Source: Lepus europaeus
Taxonomy: Eukaryota > Chordata > Mammalia > Lagomorpha > Leporidae
Reading direction: 5' to 3'
Assembly: GCF_033115175.1 (NCBI RefSeq)
Contig: NC_084838.1
Coordinates: forward strand, 91,167,968 to 91,231,967
DNA length: 64,000 bases
Part shown: in pieces, positions 45,320 through 64,000 of the stretch
Numbering within the stretch: position 1 is the first letter of the stretch
Layout of the letters: the number at the start of each line of letters is the position of its first letter
Made by a program: the position numbers and the translations under genes
The notes under the pieces: model-generated
What the model was told of the DNA's origin: nothing
Databases searched by the model: none
What the model saw: the letters and a program-made list of their open reading frames with translations, nothing else

Positions 45320-47408
45320 CGTGAGCTTTTATCTTTTTATTATTCTTTATTTATTGGTCCTGCCAATGTGACTCTTTACCCAGGCCCTTTTCCTATGTGC
45401 ACTGGCTTGTCAACAACTCACGCCACCTGTTGGTGTCTTCATAGACTTGAAGGATTTCTCCTTTCCTTTCCCTTAGTTTTCCATTCTCAGACTCATTTTC
45501 TCAGAAATGGAAGGCAATTGCTTGTTATCTGTTTAGGTCTGTGTAAAGGTTCCCTGGCAGGAGAACATGCATATGACTTTAAAATAAAGACAACATCTGA
45601 CACTAAAGTAATGCACAGAAAAAATACAGTACTCAGACATCATTGCAAATAAATACCCCATACAGATGGTACAGATGAAACACCCCATAGGGAAGTTATC
45701 GGAGATAACCTCATCTGTAACAGTATTTCTTATGAATCAACACTGTAACAGAAGGTAAAAAACAGGAGTCCCAACAACTAGGAATAAGGATGCTATTCCA
45801 GGAAACAGAATCCTGTTATTCGTGTCATTTGCATGATTATAATTTATCTTTTTTTTTTTTTTTTTGAGGGAGCAGTTTTCTTCCTCCCTGAGTACCAATC
45901 CGCCCACACCCAACAATCTCCCCAGCAAACAACAGGAGCTGCCCTGGTCTGCTGCAGAGCTTCAGCGATTCTGTTTCCTGAAATTAACAGTGATTAGTTA
46001 CACCAAGCAAGAGAAGATACAACGTCTCCTTTTCACATTTGCAAAGCACACCGCGGCTACCTGTCCCCCCAGTGCCCATGGGTGCGGCCCTATGCCCTCA
46101 GCGCTTCACAAATGTTGGTGGTCAGCAGCTTGCTCAGCTTGTCCCAGGAAGTCCGTGTGGTTCCCAAATCACACTCAAGATCTTGTGTTTGCTTTCATCT
46201 TCTAAGCCCCTGAATTTGTAAGTAAAGAATCACTGACTAACAGAATTTTGCACAATTACTGTTTCTTTCCCTCCATGAAGATGCCCAGGTCCAGGGGGAG
46301 GTGAGCACCTGCTCCCACCTGTTGGTCCACACTGGCCTTCAGCGCTCCCAACTAGCTCTTCCCTGCTCCTCACAGCTACCTGCGCTGGGACACCTCCCTT
46401 CACTGATGAAGGCACTACTGGCAATGAGTACTAACAAAAAGGTGTTGAAATAGAACACCCTAAAAATCGACGACTGTAGAATTTTCTAAGTGTACCACAA
46501 TTTGGCACAACAACCAGAATAACAAAACAATTCCAATTTGGAATTTCACTGGTACAGTTGTATAAAATTCTGTTAATCAGTCATGCTTTACAATGTCCTA
46601 AAACCCAGAAAGCTCTGGAATCTGTAGGTAATACTACTCATTCAATAATTTATCTTTTTTCAAGTGCCTATTGTTTTAACCAGAGCAAAGGTCAAGTTTT
46701 CTTCTTGTTACATTGAACTATTCCTAAGAATAATAATAATACAATATGAAAAACCCCAGAATCGGAATACCCTGGATTTCTTAATGAAGATGGCATTTAA
46801 AATCTGCAATTTCAAACATGAACCATAATGCCGTATCTACCAGGCTACTGGACCACAGCAGGGAACTCTCGGCAGCGTCCCTTGCTGGGTCAAGGCCTCC
46901 CTCCAGTCTAGAGCCGCGTGTGACGCAGCACACGGCTGTCTCGCACCGACGTCAGATCCGCACGTCGGAGTGAGACACAGCTACAGCTACAGGACACGAG
47001 CACAGACCACAGCATCTGAGACCGTCTCCACGCGAGGAATTAGGAAGCAAATATAATATCAAAATATCAAAAGTGCACAGGTTGATCGGATAAAAAAGGA
47101 AACTTTGTGATAAGGAGATCCCGTGGTGGGTGTTCCGGCGGGCCCAAGCGAGCCCGGCGTGGCCCTGGAAGCGGTTTCTTCGGCCATAGAGAGGCCTGTC
47201 CAAGCAGCAGCTCGCGGCACTCAACATTAAAGCTTTTTTCCTCCCATTACAAACTTGGGGAATGCTATTTTGAAAAGAACTGCAGTGGCATATCCAAAAA
47301 CGTTTTATAACTGGACTTTTAGGTTGCCCTTCCTTCCTCCGTGTGGGCACGGGAGGGGAGGGGGCTGCGCTGTGACAGGGCCGGCGGCCGAGTCCGCCCA
47401 GCAGCTAC
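45320..47408 (-). other. BICD2: BICD2 3' UTR (exon 8)
   Basis: Runs from the TAG in exon 8 to a cluster of minus-strand AATAAA signals (plus-strand TTTATT at 45350-45355, 45346-45351 and 45336-45341), with a GT-rich stretch just beyond; cleavage is placed near 45320 by inference. The region has no interspersed repeats, includes AT-rich stretches (about 46.4-46.85 kb), an AU-rich UAUUUAUUUG near 45650 and an A17 run on the minus strand at 45849-45865. Confidence 0.6.
45336..45355 (-). terminator. BICD2: BICD2 polyadenylation signal cluster
   Basis: Three AATAAA hexamers within 20 bp on the minus strand, the only such cluster downstream of exon 8 in a suitable position. Confidence 0.6.
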
Positions 47409-58336
<10,928 letters not shown>

Positions 58337-60244
58337 CTATCCTGGGGGCGCTAACTGGGAAGCTCAGGCATCCTCAGCCTTGCCCAAAGGGGAGCAAACT
58401 CAGGGCTACACACAGCTCTCCCCTCCCTACCGCAGATGGGGAAACTGAGGCTCAGGTGAGTGTACCGTCATTCATGCAAGAGCAGGGGAACCTGCCCAAT
58501 CTGTGCTTGCTGCTGACCCATCCTCACTCATTGCGGGACAAACCTGGAATGGAGGGGAAGGAGGTAACGACGAGAACCAACCAGAGGCCAGCACTGCGTA
58601 TGCGAGCCCCAAAGTGCAAAACCAGCATTTCCCACACAAAGGAATGGGGGTAAAGGACAAGGGCTTTGACACATGAGGCAAAGGGATATAGGCCTACACT
58701 CAGGAAGAAGATGCTATGGTTACGTGTGAGGGCTGAAGCCCTAGCCCAAGGTGCCCAGGTCTGCATACCCACCACTCAGTCTTGAGAGAGAGGGACTGGG
58801 CCCTGTGATGGGGGAGCCCCAGCAGACGCCACTCTACAGTGTGTGTCACCCTCAGCGGCTAACAGGACATCACAGCCCAGCAGGACAGCCACGGCTGTGC
58901 ATGGAGGCCTGCAGCTTGTGCTGACACTCCTGCCGCAGACACATGGATGCCCTCGCCACCCACGCTGCCTCCCAAGGGCTGCTCTTGCTCAATGGCCAGC
59001 CCACTGACACAATGCTCATGCTGTAGAAGATGTCAGCACCTTTTCAAATCAAAGCAGCTCAGCTCTGTTCTCGTCCCTCCTGGTCCCAGGGAAACTAAAC
59101 CACAAATCACTATGTCCACACAGCACCTGCCTCCTGCTGGCTGCCACTCCACCGTTCCCAGGCCAAGCAGCAGCCTCCGTCTCAGCTCCTTCATTGGGTG
59201 AGGGGGCTGGAGACCAGCCAGGCCTCCTGACATACCAGCAGGACTGACCAAGAGTCCAGCACCTGTGGCCACTCCTGACACACCCATGGGCCTGGTCCTG
59301 GGGATGAGAGCATCTCCTCAGAGCTTGCTTGAGATGACACACCATTCGAGTCCAGGCCTGCCGGCCTAGCCAAAACCTCCTCCTCTGCCCCAGCTCCAGC
59401 TGGCTGCCCAGGGCATCTGGCAGCTCTTCAAACACACTGAAAGGGAGACTTCCACCTCCAGCTAGACAAGCTACTCCCAGGGACTGCGTCTGCTCCTGTG
59501 TGCACAGCCTAAAACATTCTAGAAAATGACAGCAATAGCATGCAGAGTAAGCAGCAGGCTGCAAGTCTCTGGCCCCAGATAATAAGGGTAAGGAGAGTTC
59601 CACCATTCCCGCAAGATGGAGCTATGGCGGGGCTGGAGGACAGTGGCCAGGCAGTGACAGCAGCAAAAGGGCAGACCTGCCGGCAGGGGACCAAATCCTC
59701 ACTGAGGATGGGTTAGTGCAGGGCCAAGGAAGCCAAGACTAGGGAAAGGATACCCCGGGTGGAGGTAACATCCCCACCATCCCCAGGGGTAATTGAAAAC
59801 AGCACCAGTTCCCACCAACCCAAGGAGCCCTCCTGACTCACAAGCGGCAATTGGAGCACTCCCAGGGTCTGTGGAAGTCAGGCTAGATTACATGCTGCTT
59901 TGGCACGGCAGAGCAAAGCTAAGGACAAACACCAAAGAATCAGTCTATTTCCACATCACTTCCCTGCACCCCAGAACAGAGCTTGAGAACACAAGCAGGA
60001 ATATCCGTACATAACAACACTTCCAGTGGGGACACCCACAGCTGGCACCAACCCCTAACTGCTGCGGATGCAAAGGTACAGGAGGAAACATCCGTGGACA
60101 GCACTCAGCCCTCACTGGCTGGCCACAGTGAGGCCAGGAGGCATGAAGTCCGGTATCAGGACCCACAGTCCGGAATGCAGGGAAGACTAAACAATGCCAC
60201 GTAAAGACTAGGAAGATGCAAAACAATCCAAACCAAACTGTTTT

Positions 60245-60563
60245 TTTAAAAAGATGTATTTATTTATTTGAAAGTCAGAGGTACAGAAAGAGAGAAGGAG
60301 AGGCAGAGAGAGAGAGAGGTTCTCTAGCTGCTGGTTCACTCCCCAGTTGGCTGCAATGGCCGGAGCTGCGCCGATCCAAAGCCAGAAGCCAAGAGCTTCC
60401 CTGGGTCTCCCACCCGGGTGCAGGGGCCCAAGGAGTTGGGCCATTTTCCACTGCTTTCCCAGGCCATAGCAGAGAGCTGGATTGGAAGTGGAGCAGCCGG
60501 GACTCATATGGGATTCCGGCCCTGCAGGCGGCAGCTTTAACAGCTCTGCCACAGCACTGGCCC
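60245..60563 (-). repeat. CSINE, older type
   Basis: Antisense, from AAAAAGATGTATTTATTTATTTG to CCACAGCACTGGCCCC. Confidence 0.92.
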
Positions 60564-60825
60564 CTAAACTGACGTTTAGGGAAGAAAATTACCCACATCA
60601 GATTAACAGCAGACATGCAGTGCAGATGAGAAAATTAGTCAATCTGAAAATACAGCAAGCTATCTAAAATGCAACACAGAGAAAAGGACATAAGAAAACC
60701 CAAAAAACCGAATAGCATTTGGAAAGTATGGCACAACTTTAAGAAGTCTAATACAGGTACTGGGAGTCCCCAGAGGAAAGGAAGGGGAGAGGATAGAAAA
60801 AAATATTTGAAAACATAATGGCTGA

Positions 60826-61161
60826 GGGGTTGGCGCTGTGGTGTAGTAGGTTAAGCATCTGTCCGCGGTGCCAGCATCCCATATGCGTGCCAGTTTGAGT
60901 ACTGGCTACTCCCCTTCTGGTCCAGCTCCTTGCTGATGACCTGGGAAAGCAGAAGATAACCCAAGTGCTTGGACCCCTGCACATGCATGGGAGACCCAGA
61001 GACAGCTCCTGGTTCCTGGCTTTGGATTGGCCCAGCTCTGGACACTGTGCCCATTTGGAGAGTGAACCAGAGGATGGAAGACCACTCTCTCTGTAACTCA
61101 GCCTCTCAAGTAAATATTTAAATAAATCTTTTAAAAATTGATTTAAAGAAAGTTCTTTAAA
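60826..61161 (+). repeat. CSINE, intermediate age
   Basis: Target duplication AAACATAATGGCTGA / AAACATAATGACTGA (14 of 15) at 60811-60825 and 61162-61176. Confidence 0.94.
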
Positions 61162-61195
61162 AAACATAATGACTGAAAAATTTCTAAAACTTCGT

Positions 61196-61510
61196 ACCAG
61201 TGTTGTAATATAAGTTAAGCCACCACCTACGATGCTGACACCCCAAATAGGCACTGGTTTGAGTCCTAGATGCTCCACTCTGATCCAGCTCTCTGCTAAT
61301 GCACCTAGGAAAGCAACAGAAGATCCTCCAAGTGCTTGGGCCCCTGAATCCATGTGGGAGAACTGGATGAAATTCTAGATTCCTGGCTTCAGCCCTGGCT
61401 GTTGTGGCCATTTGGGTAAACGAATCAGCAACAGAAGATCTGTTTTCCTCCTTTTATCTCCTTCTCTCTCTGCAACTCTGCCTTTCAAGTAAACACATAG
61501 ATATTTTTTT
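61196..61510 (+). repeat. CSINE, old
   Basis: Head diverged (CCAGTGTTGTAATATAAG); the rest is recognisable to CTTTCAAGTAAACACATAG. Confidence 0.87.
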
Positions 61511-62444
61511 AAAAACTCCAAATTTGACAAAAACCATAAATCCACAAATATTATCAGCCTGTCATTCCAAAGTGCAAGAAATACAAAGAAAACCACCCCA
61601 AAGCATAAAATTTCTGAAAAACCAGTGACATGATTTTAAAATGCTAAAATCAGCCAGAGGACAAAGCACACATGACTTAGAGAGGAGCAAAGACAAGGGC
61701 AACAGCACATTTCTGTGATCAGCCTGCAGGCAAACACAGCAAATCCTAAAAGACAAGACCAAAAAACTAGCATGGTCAACCAGTGAAACGTGCTCACAAG
61801 TAAAAGCAACACAGACATCAGACAGACAGAGAGAATTATCAATAACAGGCTTGCATTACAAAATACGCTAATTAAATCCCTAATTGCAGAAGGAAAGGAA
61901 TACCAGATGGAACTCTAGATTCATAAGGAAGAATAAGAAGCATCAACAATGCTGGCTATATTGGTAAATATGAACTATTTTACTCTCATTCTTAAAAGAT
62001 AATTAACTTGAAATTCAATACAATCCCCACCAAAATTCCAAAGGTCTTCCCCTGCCCCCCCCCAAAAATGGAAAAGCAGATTTTTCAAATTCACACTAAA
62101 TTTCAAAGGGCCTGGAATAACTGAAACAATACTGAAAATAATAAAGTGGGGGACTGGAGGACTCATGATTTCTAACCTGGAAACTTAAAATGAAACTACA
62201 GTGATCCAAACACTGAGGTTCTGGCATACGGATACACAGAAACCAAAGGAACAGAATAGAATCTAGAAATACACACTCTAATATATGGTAAATTGACTTT
62301 TGTTTCACAAGTACAAAAATAATTCAATGAGTAAACAATAGTTTTCTAACAACTAATGCTAGGACAAGAGGATATTCACATGCAAAATAATGAACTTGAA
62401 CCAAAACCTCACATCTGGTATAAAAATTAACTCAAAAGGGACCA

Positions 62445-62740
62445 GAAGGACTGGTACAGCAGGTTAAGATACTACTTGTTGACACCAGCATCCCATATGA
62501 GCACTGGTTTGCACCTCAGACTCTTCACTTCCAATCTAGCTCCCTGCTAGTGAGCCTGGGAAAGTAGCAGAAGATGACCCAAGTACTAGGGCCCCTGCCA
62601 CCCGAGTGGAAGACCCAGAGAGAGTTCCAGGCTCTTGGCTTCAGCCTGGCCCAACCCCACCCATCGCAGCCATTTGGAAAGATCTCTCTCTCTCTCTCTC
62701 TAACTCGCCTTTCAAATAAATAAAAATAAATCTTAAAAAA
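62445..62740 (+). repeat. CSINE, older type
   Basis: GACCAGA occurs on both sides; the element lacks part of its 3' pyrimidine-proximal region. Confidence 0.88.
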
Positions 62741-63295
62741 AGACCAGAGACATAAATGTAGGAGTTGAAATTCTCAGAAGAAAACATAGGCATTAGTCTT
62801 TATGACTTTGGGTCTGGCAATAGCTTTGTAGCTACAACACCAAAAGCAAGAGCAGCAACACCAAATAGATAAAACTGGACTTTATAAAAATTAAAAACTT
62901 CATGCATTATCAAGGATACATTATCAAGTGAAAAGACCATCCATTCAATAGGAGAAAACATTTTGTGATCATACATCTGCTAAAGATATAGTATCCATAA
63001 CACAAAAAAACTCTTACAAGTCAATAAAGGACAACTCAATTAAAAAATGGGCAAAGAACTTGAACAGACACTTCTCCAAAGACATATAAATAGCCCACAA
63101 GCACATAAAAACAGGCTTGCCATCATTAGACAGTAGGGAAATGCAAACTAAAACCACAATGAGTTAGCATCTACTATAATGGCTAACATTTTATAAAATG
63201 AAAATAACAATTGTCAAAGATGTGGAAAATCAAGAATTCTCATACACTGTTAGTGGCCATGGACAATGGCACAGTCACTGTGAAAAACAGTCTGG

Positions 63296-63590
63296 CTGCG
63301 GCTGGCACTGTGGTGTAGTCAGTTAAGCTACCGCCTGTGGCACCAGCATCCTGGCTGCTCCACTTCTGATTCAGCTCTCTGCTATGGCCTGGGAAAGCAG
63401 TGGAAGATGACCCAAGTGCTTAGGCCCCTGCACCCACATGGGGGACTAGGATGAAGTTCCTGGCTCCTGGCTTTGAACCAGCCCAGCTCCAGTCATTGTA
63501 GCCATTTGGGAGAGAAGGGGTGAGCCAGTAGATTCAAGATTTCTGTCTTTCCCCTTCTCTCTAACTTTCCAATAAATAAATAAATCTTAA

Positions 63591-63617
<27 letters not shown>
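63296..63617 (+). repeat. CSINE, intermediate age
   Basis: Perfect 14-bp duplication GAAAAACAGTCTGG at 63282-63295 and 63618-63631, cut from L1 ORF2. Confidence 0.95.
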
Positions 63618-63622
<5 letters not shown>

Positions 63623-63709
63623 ACAGTCTGGTTGATCCTCAAACAGCTAAACATAGAGGTGCCACATGACCCTGCAATTCCTTTCCTAGGAATATGTTCA
63701 AGAGAAATG

Positions 63710-64000
63710 AGGGGCTGGTACTGTGGTGCAGCAGATCAGCATCCCATATTATGTGCCGGTTCCGAGTCCAGGCTGCTTTACTTCCAATCCAGCTCCCCAC
63801 TAATGTGCCTGGGAAAGCAGTGCAGGATGGCCCAACTCCTTGTGCCCCTACACCCATGTGGGAGACCGAAAGAAACTCCTGGCTCCTGGCTTCAGACTGG
63901 CTCAACTCCAGCCACTGCAGCCATTTGGGGAGTGAACCAGCAGATGGAAGACCTCTCTCTGTAACTCTCTTTCAGAATAAACAAATCTTAAAAAAAAAAA
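63710..64000 (+). repeat. CSINE at the right edge
   Basis: Begins GGGGCTGGTACTGTGGTG, with a small deletion near the A box; the A tail runs into the window end. Confidence 0.9.

Larger units (their letters stand above)
60564..63709 (+). repeat. Old L1 fragments in BICD2 intron 1, antisense to the gene
   Basis: 60570-60825, 61162-61195 and 61511-61830 read as the region before ORF2 (ACTGGGAGTCCCCAGAGG, AATATTTGAAAACATAATGGC, AAAATCAGCCAGAGGACAAAGC). 62005-62440 and 62745-63295 are ORF2 C-terminal (TTCAATACAATCCCCACC, TTTATGACTTTGGGTCTGGC, AATTAAAAAATGGGCAAAG). 63632-63709 is the ORF2 end (GCAATTCCTTTCCTAGGAATATG). The ORF2 part is less diverged than the L1s at 9-20 kb, so there may be two insertions of different age. 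Confidence 0.75.

Noticed and set aside
45849-45865. A17 run on the minus strand as an alternative BICD2 3' end or processed pseudogene tail
   Set aside because: No AATAAA at the right distance upstream and no target duplication; likely just a homopolymer in the 3' UTR, though it could misprime oligo-dT cDNA.

Overview
The window is lagomorph genomic DNA, almost certainly European rabbit (Oryctolagus cuniculus). It is crowded with tRNA-derived C-type SINEs (CSINEs) typical of lagomorphs, and its two protein-coding genes, IPPK and BICD2, are neighbours on human 9q22. All calls come from reading the sequence; no database search was possible.

Genes. (1) The first coding exon of IPPK (inositol-pentakisphosphate 2-kinase) lies on the minus strand at 1031-1111 inside a CpG-rich promoter; the rest of the gene continues off the left edge. 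(2) BICD2, the dynein-dynactin cargo adaptor, occupies about 45.3-64 kb on the minus strand. Seven coding exons (exons 2-8) can be placed to the base, all with in-phase junctions. They give 744 codons, which plus the 80 codons expected from exon 1 equals the 824 residues of the standard protein. Exon 1 lies beyond the right edge. The intron after exon 3 has a GC donor. The last donor can be read through to give the known longer C-terminus. (3) A 5'-truncated RPSA (ribosomal protein SA) retrocopy at 38.0-38.9 kb has an intact reading frame whose ATG comes from the target-site duplication.

Layout. 1-1.5 kb: IPPK intron 1, exon 1 and promoter. 1.5-8.6 kb: intergenic DNA with CSINEs, a MaLR-type LTR (4.31-4.64 kb) and an L1 3' end; one old CSINE carries a U2 snRNA 5' fragment. 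8.6-20.6 kb: old plus-strand L1 DNA split by about twenty CSINEs. 20.6-36 kb: mixed SINE, MaLR and L1 remnants with stretches of unrecognised sequence. 36.5-43.6 kb: old minus-strand L1 DNA into which the RPSA retrocopy, a MaLR LTR, another L1 3' end and several CSINEs inserted. 43.6-45.3 kb: short intergenic gap with a MIR. 45.3-64 kb: BICD2, with almost no SINEs until intron 4 and heavy L1/SINE load only in intron 1 near the right edge.

The two genes are transcribed in the same direction, about 44 kb apart, and act in unrelated processes: inositol hexakisphosphate synthesis and minus-end-directed cargo transport. I found no sign of an undescribed gene system. The unusual points are a SINE-U2 chimera, a SINE with a 3' transduction, the RPSA retrocopy with a target-supplied start codon, and the BICD2 splice-site features.
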